Shown here: piece by piece, positions 16,962 through 25,259 of the stretch
Layout of the letters: each line of letters starts with the position of its first letter
Position numbering within the stretch: position 1 is the stretch's first letter
DNA from: Acetobacteraceae bacterium B3987
GTDB taxonomy: Bacteria > Pseudomonadota > Alphaproteobacteria > Acetobacterales > Acetobacteraceae
Reading direction: 5' to 3'
DNA: 64,000 nt
NCBI GenBank assembly: GCA_026537415.1
Contig: JAFNMF010000030.1
Location: 186,001-250,000 of the forward strand
Translations under genes and position numbers: made by a program
The notes under the pieces: generated by a model
Databases searched by the model: none
Told to the model about the DNA's origin: nothing
What the model saw: the letters and a program-made list of their open reading frames with translations, nothing else

Positions 16962-18719
16962 ATGGCAGGTGTATTCAATGCACTTACAACGGCTGTCAGC
17001 GGCATTAATGCCCAGTCAGACGCCTTTACCAACCTGAGTAACAATATCGCCAACAGCCAGACAGTCGGTTATAAAGCCAATACGACATCCTTTGCCGACT
17101 TCGTGGCGGGCAATATCACGGGCAATTCCGCCTCTCAGGCGGAGTCCAACACGGTTCAGGCCATTACTGTTCAGCATGTCGACAATTCCGGCACGGCCAC
17201 CAGCAGCAGCAATGGTCTGGCCATGGACATTTCCGGCAGCGGCATGTTCGTCACCTCCAAGCCCACGGGGGCTGGTTCAGCCAATGCAGGTGTGACAAAC
17301 TTCTCCGAACAAAAATTCTACACACGGAATGGCGACTTCCAGCAGGATAAAAAAGGCTATCTCGTCAACACATCCGGTTATTATCTTGATGGCTATATGG
17401 CGGACTCAACAGGGACGCTGAGCAATGTTCTCACCCCCATCAATGTCAGCAACATCGGGTTCAAGCCGACAGCCACAACAACCATGACCCTCAGTGCGGC
17501 TGTCGGCAAACTGCCTGCCGACTCCACAAACTACACACCGCAGAGCTACACGACAGCTCCTACAACGACATACGATTCCAGCTCCAACCCGCATAAGATT
17601 GCCGTGCAGTGGCAAGAGAGCGATACCAACCCGCTCATCTGGAACGTCTCCGCTTACGATGCTGACGGCAACGGTACTGTTGCACCGAACAGCTATCAGG
17701 TCGCGTTCGACCATTCTGGTTCTCTGTCCTCCATCACCGACCTCCAAACCGGCAAAATCGTTGGTTCGGCCACATCTGGCTCCGCTGCAGAAATCCCCAT
17801 CACTGCCCATTATGCGAATAATGAAGAGCAAACCATGACGCTCTCCCTCGGGACGATTGGCGGCACCAGCGGCACCACTATGGTGACCTCCAACAATTCA
17901 GCGGCCCCTAATCAGGCCAATCCCCTGACCCTGTCCGGCACAAAGCTCACCATGAGCCCGACCACACTCGGAACCTCTACGGACAGCCAGCAGAGCTATA
18001 TGAGTTCCCCTTTGACTGTCAGCAGTACAGACAAGAACGGAACAACCACCAATACGCCTGTTTCCGTAAAATGGACCCAAACAGCCGCTTCCCCGCCTAC
18101 ATGGTCTGTACAGGCTGTTGACCCTTATGACAGTTCTGCCACATCTCCCGTGCAGGCAGACAAGGTTCATTCTGTCATCTTCAACAAAGATGGTACCATG
18201 CAGAGCTTCGACGGACAGCCTGTTACCAAAGGCAATCCCGTCACGGCGAATCTGACCATCAATGGTAACAGCTACAGTCTGGATATCTCCAACGCTTCCC
18301 TGACAACCGGGACATCCACCGGGGCTGATACCAGTGCCCTGACCAATGACAGCATCACCAGCGGCACCTACAAAGGTGCAGAAATTGAGAGCGATGGCTC
18401 TGTAATGGCGCAGTTTGACAACGGGTACAGCCAGCTCATTGGCAAGGTAGCCCTAACGAACTTCAACAACGTCAACGGGCTTCAGGCTGTGGATGGTCAG
18501 GCCTATCTCGCTACCGCACGGTCTGGTACGCCCAAGACTGGTCTTGTCGGCGAAAACGGAACCGGGTCTCTTGCTGTTGGCTATGTTGAATCTTCCACAA
18601 CAAACCTGACAGGCGATCTCTCAGCCCTCATCGTGGCGCAGGAAGCCTACAGTGCCAACACAAAAACCGTAACAACAGCGGATAATTTGCTCCAGCAAAC
18701 CATTGCTATGAAGCAATAA
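16962..18719 (+). CDS. flgE: flagellar hook protein FlgE
   Basis: 585 residues, longer than enterobacterial FlgE (about 400), with extra sequence in the exposed middle domains. The N-terminus (FNALTTAVSGINAQSDAFTN, then LSNNIANSQTVGYK) and C-terminus (DLSALIVAQEAYSANTKTVT) form the conserved D0 coiled coil. The centre is rich in Ser, Thr and Asn, as expected of a surface-exposed and possibly glycosylated region. FlgE polymerises into the hook under the FlgD cap. It is a single gene with its own upstream inverted repeat and a strong terminator behind it. Confidence 0.95.
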   Translation: MAGVFNALTTAVSGINAQSDAFTNLSNNIANSQTVGYKANTTSFADFVAGNITGNSASQAESNTVQAITVQHVDNSGTATSSSNGLAMDISGSGMFVTSKPTGAGSANAGVTNFSEQKFYTRNGDFQQDKKGYLVNTSGYYLDGYMADSTGTLSNVLTPINVSNIGFKPTATTTMTLSAAVGKLPADSTNYTPQSYTTAPTTTYDSSSNPHKIAVQWQESDTNPLIWNVSAYDADGNGTVAPNSYQVAFDHSGSLSSITDLQTGKIVGSATSGSAAEIPITAHYANNEEQTMTLSLGTIGGTSGTTMVTSNNSAAPNQANPLTLSGTKLTMSPTTLGTSTDSQQSYMSSPLTVSSTDKNGTTTNTPVSVKWTQTAASPPTWSVQAVDPYDSSATSPVQADKVHSVIFNKDGTMQSFDGQPVTKGNPVTANLTINGNSYSLDISNASLTTGTSTGADTSALTNDSITSGTYKGAEIESDGSVMAQFDNGYSQLIGKVALTNFNNVNGLQAVDGQAYLATARSGTPKTGLVGENGTGSLAVGYVESSTTNLTGDLSALIVAQEAYSANTKTVTTADNLLQQTIAMKQ

Positions 18720-18742
18720 AATCTGACGCCACCTCACATAAA

Positions 18743-18779
18743 ACAAGGGCGTAGAGGATGCATCCCTCTACGCCCTTGT
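18743..18779. terminator. terminator between flgE and the MucR-like gene
   Basis: ACAAGGGCGTAGAG (18743-18756) and CTCTACGCCCTTGT (18766-18779) form a perfect 14-bp stem. On the minus strand TTTTA follows, so it serves the MucR-like gene well. On the plus strand the T content is lower. Confidence 0.8.
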
Positions 18780-18819
18780 CTTGATCGTCATACACGCATC
18801 ACATATTGGTCAAGCCATA

Positions 18820-19530
18820 TCAGGCCTTAATGCGGGAACGACCTTTTTTTCTACGATCATAATGACCAAGCCCGGTTCTGGAAGCCTCCAGCTTCTTCAT
18901 GGTCGAATAGCTTTCACAAGCCATGGGATAATCCGGTGATAGACCCCAATAGACACGATAACCATCAGGACTCTGACGGTGCTGCCGCTCGATATGACGC
19001 TTCAACATGCTGAAGGCCCCACCACAATGCAGACAGATAATTTCGTCACTAAAAATGGAATCTTCCGGCGCACAATAAGGTTCATTCCGGTCGGCAATCC
19101 ACTGACCGGGCTTTTCTTTCACTTCCGGGGACATCCCCTGCACGAAATGGCTGCCCAACCCGCTCATGCCATAATTTTCCTGCTGAGCGGACAGAGCTGA
19201 GAACCCGGCAAAAGACTGGTTGCTGCCTTCCTTCTCGGAAACCAAACTGGCCTCCATCTTACGAGCAAGGGCAGCGATCTCATCAGCTGCGCTTGCCATA
19301 TCATGAATGATGCCGACATCTGCAAGACCAGACAGAACATTCAAGATCGCACCAGCCCGTTCGGGATAATGCTGAGATAATGTCAGAAGAGTTTCTGTCA
19401 TTCCCCTCAGACGATCTGCCTGGCCAACAATATCACTCAGTGTTTGGGATGATGAAAATTCCTGCTGGAATCGTGAGAGAAGACGCCCGATTCCTTTCTC
19501 AATGAACGTACTTGCTGATTGTAATGTCAT
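18820..19530 (-). CDS. Ros/MucR-type zinc-finger regulator with a long N-terminal extension
   Basis: 236 residues. The C-terminal part is a Ros/MucR domain: C166-x2-C169-x9-H179-x4-H184 (CLHCGGAFSMLKRHIERQH), followed by YRVYWGLSPDYPM. MucR proteins bind AT-rich DNA and control exopolysaccharide, motility and cell cycle genes in alphaproteobacteria. Typical members have about 140 residues; this one has about 150 extra helical residues at the N-terminus (DRLRGMTETLLTLSQHYPER) with no family I know. It is a single gene, convergent with flgE, and a good candidate for local flagellar control. Confidence 0.85.
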   Translation of the reverse strand: MTLQSASTFIEKGIGRLLSRFQQEFSSSQTLSDIVGQADRLRGMTETLLTLSQHYPERAGAILNVLSGLADVGIIHDMASAADEIAALARKMEASLVSEKEGSNQSFAGFSALSAQQENYGMSGLGSHFVQGMSPEVKEKPGQWIADRNEPYCAPEDSIFSDEIICLHCGGAFSMLKRHIERQHRQSPDGYRVYWGLSPDYPMACESYSTMKKLEASRTGLGHYDRRKKGRSRIKA

Positions 19531-19866
19531 ATCCCACTCCCTTCTCCGGCCTACGCCTTGCGCTACATTAAATGATTGTTGCGCCCTTGCCTATAAGACC
19601 TTTTCCAAGGCCATTGCTCTAATAAGAGCAAGCCAATCCCATTTCAAACAGACAAAGCCCATCAATCTGACAAGCATGACCATACTGCCGGAAAAAGCCA
19701 AAAAAATGGCCAAAATGACTATTTCAAAAAAATAGCCTTCAAAAAAAATCAGGCCCACCGAGAACACACACGGCGAGCCTACGTCTAACATCCTAAAAAA
19801 GATGGGATTGTCATAACTATCCAACAGTATGGACGCCTGACGATCCTTATAAAGGAAAATGCAAGG
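19531..19866. other. intergenic region with a hairpin
   Basis: Between the MucR-like start and the next possible gene. A perfect hairpin TTGCTCT-AATA-AGAGCAA lies at 19614-19631. A clear minus-strand terminator is listed separately. A 77-codon hydrophobic frame on the minus strand (19591-19824) reads straight through that terminator and is probably chance. Confidence 0.45.
19741..19780 (-). terminator. strong minus-strand terminator
   Basis: Read on the minus strand, AGGCTCGCCG (19780-19771) pairs along its length with CGGTGGGCCT (19760-19751), counting G-U pairs, and is followed by GA and eight T residues. It shows that something is transcribed leftward from beyond 19780, either the small frame at 19867-20175 or a small RNA. 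Confidence 0.75.
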
Positions 19867-20175
19867 TTATTCCAACACGCCATCCCCACTGAATGCCACC
19901 ATACCAGCCATACCCAAACCGATATTCAACGCCAGTTCGTAAAGACTTCTATCCTGTCCACAGCCTGTATGACAAAGGGTCGGAGGGCCGCACCGCCTCA
20001 TCATCCTACCCTGCCTGCAGGCCGAATCTACCATGCTGCCTTCAACAAGCGCACGTATATCGGAGAGAAAATCCTTCATACGTCCTTCCGTTTCCGTAGG
20101 ACAGGAAGAACCAGCTATACGAGGCATTAAGCAATCCTTCTCTAAAACTTCGTCATGGTAGAGATCTGTCCTCAT
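19867..20175 (-). CDS. possible small protein, unknown function
   Basis: A 102-codon frame ending 87 bases upstream of a strong minus-strand terminator, which suggests a transcribed unit. It contains helical stretches (MKDFLSDIRALVEGSMVDSA; SLYELALNIGLGMAGMVAF) and several cysteines. No clear ribosome site precedes the ATG at 20175, and an internal ATG exists at the MKDF position. I do not recognise it. The same DNA could instead make a non-coding RNA. Confidence 0.35.
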   Translation of the reverse strand: MRTDLYHDEVLEKDCLMPRIAGSSCPTETEGRMKDFLSDIRALVEGSMVDSACRQGRMMRRCGPPTLCHTGCGQDRSLYELALNIGLGMAGMVAFSGDGVLE

Positions 20176-20457
20176 ATCACGTCATCATGAACCCGGTATA
20201 CAGGCCAATCATGTCGTAAAAAGCACAGAAATCAATCGGAAAGCTTTCCATATAAAGCGTTCTGGCAGCCCTCATGTAGCACAGCATCCTTAAATATATA
20301 TTAAATACCAAGCTGCGACAGAAAACTTTTAAGCCAATTAAAGGCTATAACAAAAACAACATCTCAATTTTCTAGCATTTAATACTTTATGCATATCATT
20401 GCATGGCTAGAAAACAACCTAACTGCCAACATGGCCATATGATACAGGAACTGTGAC

Positions 20458-20880
20458 ATGAACCGTTTCAAACGCTCAGCCATCGCCATTAGTTTTCTTG
20501 GTATGGCCTATGGTATGGCTCTATCAGCCAAAGCGCATGGCTTTTATGGCGGCAGTGAATATCTACTCTCTCCACCACCTCCACCGCCGCCGCCCGCGGG
20601 AGAATTCACCCATCTGCCACCACCACCGCCCCCACCATCATCTTTCACAAGTACATGGCAGCAAGACCGGTACCGCCAGAGTGACAGACCAGCCCCATGG
20701 GCAGCCCCACTCTGGGGAAACTATCAGGACCCTCGTTTTTCCCGTCAGAACGGCTGGGATGAACCTTCTTTCATACCGTGGAACACCTATATCCAAACAC
20801 AGGCCCCCTATCCCGGCATGACCTATCCTCCAGCACCACCGAGCCGAAGCTGTGTCGATCAGGACTGCACAGGCCCCTGA
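20458..20880 (+). CDS. proline-rich exported protein
   Basis: 140 residues with a signal peptide (SAIAISFLGMAYGMALSAKA, cleavage about residue 26). The mature part has two polyproline runs, of eight and seven residues, and a C-terminus rich in Pro, Trp, Tyr and Ser. Such runs stall ribosomes without elongation factor P. Low-complexity envelope proteins of this type are common in acetic acid bacteria, and the role is unknown. Its stop lies 13 bases before the ATG of the mutase gene, so the two are likely co-transcribed. The upstream 280 bases are AT-rich. Confidence 0.7.
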   Translation: MNRFKRSAIAISFLGMAYGMALSAKAHGFYGGSEYLLSPPPPPPPPAGEFTHLPPPPPPPSSFTSTWQQDRYRQSDRPAPWAAPLWGNYQDPRFSRQNGWDEPSFIPWNTYIQTQAPYPGMTYPPAPPSRSCVDQDCTGP

Positions 20881-20893
20881 GACCAATCCTGCC

Positions 20894-22048
20894 ATGCATA
20901 TCTGTATTGTCGGAGCCGGATTCAGCGGAGCCGTTACGGCCCGCCATCTGGCTGAACGCGGCCACCGCATCACTGTCATTGATGAACGTCCACACTGCGG
21001 TGGAAACTGCCACACAGCCCGGGACCCGCAAACGGGCATTATGCTCCATCACTATGGGCCCCATATATTCCATACGGCACAGGAAACCGTCTGGCAGTAT
21101 GTGCAACGCTTCGGGCACTTTGCTCCTTACATAAACCGAGTAAAGGCCATCAGTCAGGGGCGGGTCTATACCCTGCCCATCACACTACTGACTATCAACC
21201 AGTTTTTCGGTCGAACCATGCACCCAGCAGAAGCTCGGGAGTTCATTCAACAACAAGCGGTGCAGGACATCACAACGCCTCGTAATTTTGAGGAACAGGC
21301 CCTCCATATGATCGGCCCTGCCCTCTATGAAGCCTTCTTTAAAGGCTACACGACCAAACAATGGGGCCTTTCACCAACTGACCTACCTGCATCCATCCTG
21401 AAACGACTACCGGTACGGTTCAATTACGATGACAACTATTTCAGCCATCCCTATCAAGGCATCCCGGTAAAAGGCTACACGGCTCTCATAGAAGCCATTC
21501 TGGCCCACCCCCACATCACCGTGAGGCTGAATACATCCTTCGAAAGCCTCCATAACCAGAACGATATAGATCATACAATCTATACTGGTCCGTTAGACCG
21601 CTATTTCCAGTTCTGTCATGGCCGCCTCGGCTATCGCACACTGGATTTTGAGAGAATCGATGCAGAGGGCGATTATCAGGGAACAGCTGTCATCAACTAT
21701 TGTGATGCCTCCATTCCCTATACCCGAATCAGTGAACATAAGCACTTTGCCCATTGGGAGGCGTCACGCTTCAAAAAAACCGTCTGTTTTCGTGAATATA
21801 GCCGTCTGGCCGGGCCCGATGATGCGCCCTATTATCCCATCCGTCTGGCCCGAGAAACGACTATGCTGGACCGTTATGTCCGCACAGCCATGACCAGCAA
21901 AAACGTGTCTTTCCTCGGACGGTTAGGTACCTATCGTTATCTAGATATGGATGTCACCATTGGCGAAGCACTTGAGGCCTGCAACATCATGGACCAGCAC
22001 CTCGCCTTGGGCAAACCATTCCCAGTTTTCTTCACCGACCCACACTAA
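20894..22048 (+). CDS. glf: UDP-galactopyranose mutase
   Basis: 384 residues. This flavoenzyme converts UDP-galactopyranose to UDP-galactofuranose, the donor for galactofuranose in surface polysaccharide. The ATG at 20894 is chosen because the FAD-binding fold begins at once (MHICIVGAGFSGAVTARHLA); a GTG start upstream would overlap the previous gene. Family motifs present: HHYGPHIFHT, FFKGYTTKQWGLSPTDLP, RLPVRFNYDDNYF, YQGIPVKGYTALIEA and TGPLDRYF. It lies among flagellar genes with several glycosyltransferases elsewhere in the island, so it may supply sugar for flagellin or envelope glycans. Enzyme call firm; pathway inferred. Confidence 0.95.
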   Translation: MHICIVGAGFSGAVTARHLAERGHRITVIDERPHCGGNCHTARDPQTGIMLHHYGPHIFHTAQETVWQYVQRFGHFAPYINRVKAISQGRVYTLPITLLTINQFFGRTMHPAEAREFIQQQAVQDITTPRNFEEQALHMIGPALYEAFFKGYTTKQWGLSPTDLPASILKRLPVRFNYDDNYFSHPYQGIPVKGYTALIEAILAHPHITVRLNTSFESLHNQNDIDHTIYTGPLDRYFQFCHGRLGYRTLDFERIDAEGDYQGTAVINYCDASIPYTRISEHKHFAHWEASRFKKTVCFREYSRLAGPDDAPYYPIRLARETTMLDRYVRTAMTSKNVSFLGRLGTYRYLDMDVTIGEALEACNIMDQHLALGKPFPVFFTDPH

Positions 22049-22055
22049 AGCGCAC

Positions 22056-22075
22056 GGGTGAAAAGCAGATCACCC
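22056..22075. terminator. short hairpin between glf and flaF
   Basis: GGGTGA (22056-22061) pairs with TCACCC (22070-22075) between two convergent genes. Weak, and without a clear T run. Confidence 0.4.
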
Positions 22076-22441
22076 TTCGTTGATAGCCATTTCCAGCCCT
22101 TCCAACACATTGCGGGCGGTCTCTATCAATGGAGCAAGGCTGAGTGTGGGGTCCAATATAGCCCGTATGCCGTATCTCTGTGCCTGATCGGCCATCCGGG
22201 CAAATAACAACCTGTCTTCTGTTTCGACCATACCGGCTTCCACAGCATTAGCCCGCTGAATCAACGACCAAAGACGCTGGTTCTTGGCGAGGGCCTGATT
22301 CCGCTGGATAACATTCGTCTCATGAGCCACACTCTCCAATGTGGCAACCAAGCGACGAAAACATTCGGCATCTGCTTCCCTATCCGACAAGGACGAACTG
22401 GCCGCCATACGATAAGCGTTCATGGCATTATTCTGATACAT
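22070..22441 (-). CDS. flaF: flagellar biosynthesis regulator FlaF
   Basis: 123 residues. The FlaF pattern is visible: an N-terminal AYRMAA, then SLSDREADAECFRRLVATLE, and the later NQRLWSLIQRANA. In Caulobacter and rhizobia FlaF is needed for flagellin production and acts against the translational repressor FlbT. I saw no flbT in the window, which is unusual because the two are often adjacent. The C-terminus is longer than in many FlaF proteins. It follows flgD on the minus strand after 87 bases. Confidence 0.8.
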   Translation of the reverse strand: MYQNNAMNAYRMAASSSLSDREADAECFRRLVATLESVAHETNVIQRNQALAKNQRLWSLIQRANAVEAGMVETEDRLLFARMADQAQRYGIRAILDPTLSLAPLIETARNVLEGLEMAINEG

Positions 22442-22528
22442 GTTCCCTCACAACCTCCCTATCCATCGTACAGGCAGCCGCCACGTTGCGACTGCCTGTT
22501 TGCCCGCCATGCATCGTCACACTCTATG

Positions 22529-23254
22529 TCAGCTGGTGGACTGAACGCTGGACAGCGGAATCTCTGCATCGCCCATCATTACATTCATGCCGGTACTACT
22601 CTTCTTCATGCCCGTAACCGTGCCACGAACCGTGAAGGGAACATCCGCCGTATTGCCACGATTATCCACACTCTTGACGGCGACACTGTAGGCACCATCG
22701 CTCAGGGACGTGCCATTGTCATCCTTACCGTCCCAGCTCCAAGAAGTCTGGCCGTTATTCGCCCGGACCACGTCGTGATACACCACCTGCCCGGCACTAT
22801 TCGCCACAGAGATGCCAACCATCTGCCCAGCCCCGGCCTGGAAGGAGAGGCCCGCAGAACCAGACTGCAAGGGCAATGTAGAACCGGACGCACTGACCTG
22901 CCGCCCCACCAGCCCCTTATCCTGCGTCAACTGGGCAGTCTCATTCAGAGAAATAAGCGTATTAAGATTGCTGTTGGTCTGCACCTGCTGCTCCACACTG
23001 GAAAACTGAGCCAGCTGTGCCGCCATGTTTTCCGTATTCATCGGACTGCTGGGGTCCTGATGCTGCAACTGAGTCGTCAGCAGGGTCAAAAAGTTGTTTT
23101 CATTCTTTGCCATAGAGGCAAAGGCACCTTCCGTACTTCCCGCAGTAGAGCCACTCTGCCCTGCATTGGAGAGAGAGGACGCCCCGCTACGAGCGGCACT
23201 ATCTGTTGCCTGCTGCAAGGCTAGAAGATTGTTAGAAGACAGTGAATTGACCAT
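22529..23254 (-). CDS. flgD: flagellar hook-capping protein FlgD
   Basis: 241 residues. The N-terminal region has NNFLTLLTTQLQHQDPSSPM and NTENMAAQLAQFSSVEQQVQ, the hallmark of FlgD, and the C-terminal half has the FlgD/FlgE beta domain (WSWDGKDDNGTSLSDGAYSV). FlgD sits at the growing hook tip and guides FlgE subunits. It lies 27 bases after fliK on the same strand, so hook cap and hook ruler are made together. Confidence 0.95.
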   Translation of the reverse strand: MVNSLSSNNLLALQQATDSAARSGASSLSNAGQSGSTAGSTEGAFASMAKNENNFLTLLTTQLQHQDPSSPMNTENMAAQLAQFSSVEQQVQTNSNLNTLISLNETAQLTQDKGLVGRQVSASGSTLPLQSGSAGLSFQAGAGQMVGISVANSAGQVVYHDVVRANNGQTSWSWDGKDDNGTSLSDGAYSVAVKSVDNRGNTADVPFTVRGTVTGMKKSSTGMNVMMGDAEIPLSSVQSTS

Positions 23255-23281
23255 GAGGCTCTCCTTCCGAGATCGTGCGTG

Positions 23282-25222
23282 TCAAACTGAAATATTGAGA
23301 TGACCCAATCGAGTGGACGGGGCTGTGGCTGGAGCGACGATAGCGTCCTCTTCCGTCCGGAAAGACGGCTCCTGCTGTAATGCGCTGGAAAGATCACGTC
23401 CCTGCTGGGAACGCTGCTCCTGCTGCCCACCACCAGCGGGGAAACCTCCCCCCTGCTGGAAAGAGGGCTGACCGGTATGCTGCCCCGATGCCTGATAGCC
23501 GCCATGCCCCTGATGTTGCGGCATGCTCTGGTCCTGCCCCCCAGCCATATGGCCTGCATCGGCAGGCAGGACATCAATCTTCATAAGACCAGAAGGCAGA
23601 CCGGCTTCATCAAGCTGTCTGGCCAAATCATGATGTGTCTTCTGAAGGGCCTCGGTCGTGCCATCATCCTGTCCCTGTAAGGACAGGGCAGACAGCCCCT
23701 CTGCCGAACGGTCTAACTGGACATGAACTGACGTTGAATCCGCTGTCATGACCGTCATGGTCAGTGTCCCAGCCTGCCCAGCTGTTACACGCCCGGTCAG
23801 AACCCCCGCCGCAGAACTCCCCTGAAGGGCAGACAAGCCTGTTGCCGTACCGGCCTGTCGTGTCTCATGCGTGACCACACCAGCCGTACTATCATGCGCT
23901 GCTGGCTGAATGAGACGCCCTTCAGAGGATGTTACAAGGCCAGCAAAAGATGAGAGATTGCCTGACATTTCCTGCCCATCATCTCCAACAGAAGCGTCCG
24001 CACTCACAACACTGCCATGCCCAGCCATACCCTGCTCACTACCGGAACTCCCCTGCTCCCCGCTCCCAGCGAAGGAGACATCCGCTTCTTTGGAGGACGC
24101 CTTCACCATGAGACTGAAAAGATTATCCGGCTGCCCTTCGGACCCATTACGAGATTCATCCTGACGGGATGCCGCAGAGGCCTCCCCCATCTTGAACGCC
24201 GAAGTAGGAAGAACACCTGTTATGCCAGACTGAAAACTCATCGCCTGTACGGCAGGAGATGTCCGGTCCTTCATGCTCTGTGCGGCCGACATTGTCGAAG
24301 GAGAGGACTGAGCAACCTGCTGCGCCATCAGACGCATTTCGACCTGCTTCTCACCTGTGACAGGAGTGAATGACACATCACCATGCGTTACAGACTGCTG
24401 CGGCTCATGAGAGGAAACCGGGGATGCCATTCCAGCAATCAACTGCATCATTGCCGGTGTTGAGGCCGTTGCCATGCTTCCCACTGTTCCCGAAGATGAC
24501 AGGGGCTGAGACAGATGGCTCATAGTGGAGGAAGACGATATAGCCGTAGCACTGGCGCTAGCCTGAAGCTGCGTCGGCACTCCAGACGAACCATCACTCG
24601 CCAATGCCATAACCAGCCCTGCAACAGAGGACTGGCTATTATGGCTCATGGCCTCTGCCTGCCCTGTGCTGGAAGACGCCATGACAGGGCCTGCTCCGTC
24701 CGTCTGACCGAACTGTGACGCCCCGGACAGTGAAGCAGTAACCGGCTGCGGCTGTGCCATGAGCGCAGCCAAAGACAGAGCCTGCATGTTCAGGGATGCT
24801 GTAGCCGTTTCATCATGACTCTGCGGAACAGTCTGTTCCTGCTGCCCGGTATGAGAATCAGCTTCTACCTTACTATCTTTCGGGTCTTCACCTTCTGTCT
24901 GGTTCATTCCCGAAGAAGATGGATCAGTCGCCTTCTCCTGCACACCTCCAGCACCGGGCGAAGCAGCACCCTGCTGCCTTGCCGCTTTTGCCAAATCATC
25001 AGTGCCTTTTTTCTCGGGGGCTTGGTCCCGCCCACCTTCAGATGGTGAAGGCGTATCCACCACACTATGATCAGACGGACCCTGATCCGCCAAGACACCA
25101 GCAAAACTCTTCCCAGAGGAAGAACGCACACTCCCCTTGCCAACGGGCAGAGCCATTGAAGAGCGGCCAGTACTGGCCGAAGGCATAGGAAGAGTAGAGA
25201 GTGAAGGACGAGGCATTACCAT
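23282..25222 (-). CDS. fliK: flagellar hook-length control protein FliK
   Basis: 646 residues, mostly Ser, Gln, Gly and Met-rich disordered sequence, which serves as the molecular ruler. The conserved export-switch domain lies near the C-terminus (GQAGTLTMTVMTADSTSVHV and QLDEAGLPSGLMKIDV). FliK measures hook length and then acts on FlhB, whose NPTH site is intact here. At 646 residues it is long for the family, consistent with a low-constraint ruler. It is 37 bases downstream of motA. Confidence 0.88.
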   Translation of the reverse strand: MVMPRPSLSTLPMPSASTGRSSMALPVGKGSVRSSSGKSFAGVLADQGPSDHSVVDTPSPSEGGRDQAPEKKGTDDLAKAARQQGAASPGAGGVQEKATDPSSSGMNQTEGEDPKDSKVEADSHTGQQEQTVPQSHDETATASLNMQALSLAALMAQPQPVTASLSGASQFGQTDGAGPVMASSSTGQAEAMSHNSQSSVAGLVMALASDGSSGVPTQLQASASATAISSSSTMSHLSQPLSSSGTVGSMATASTPAMMQLIAGMASPVSSHEPQQSVTHGDVSFTPVTGEKQVEMRLMAQQVAQSSPSTMSAAQSMKDRTSPAVQAMSFQSGITGVLPTSAFKMGEASAASRQDESRNGSEGQPDNLFSLMVKASSKEADVSFAGSGEQGSSGSEQGMAGHGSVVSADASVGDDGQEMSGNLSSFAGLVTSSEGRLIQPAAHDSTAGVVTHETRQAGTATGLSALQGSSAAGVLTGRVTAGQAGTLTMTVMTADSTSVHVQLDRSAEGLSALSLQGQDDGTTEALQKTHHDLARQLDEAGLPSGLMKIDVLPADAGHMAGGQDQSMPQHQGHGGYQASGQHTGQPSFQQGGGFPAGGGQQEQRSQQGRDLSSALQQEPSFRTEEDAIVAPATAPSTRLGHLNISV

Positions 25223-25259
25223 GGCGTTCTCAACATTCGTTCGGGCAGCATCATGTCTG

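Noticed and set aside
19591-19824. 77-codon hydrophobic frame on the minus strand
   Set aside because: It reads through a strong terminator hairpin and T run, so it is unlikely to be translated from a transcript that starts upstream.
20852-20893. Longer GTG start for the mutase gene
   Set aside because: It would overlap the proline-rich gene, and the FAD-binding fold begins exactly at the later ATG.
22322-23224. 300-codon plus-strand frame
   Set aside because: It lies antisense to flgD and the start of flaF. Its composition (His, Arg, Pro-rich, no domain) is that of a shadow of coding DNA.
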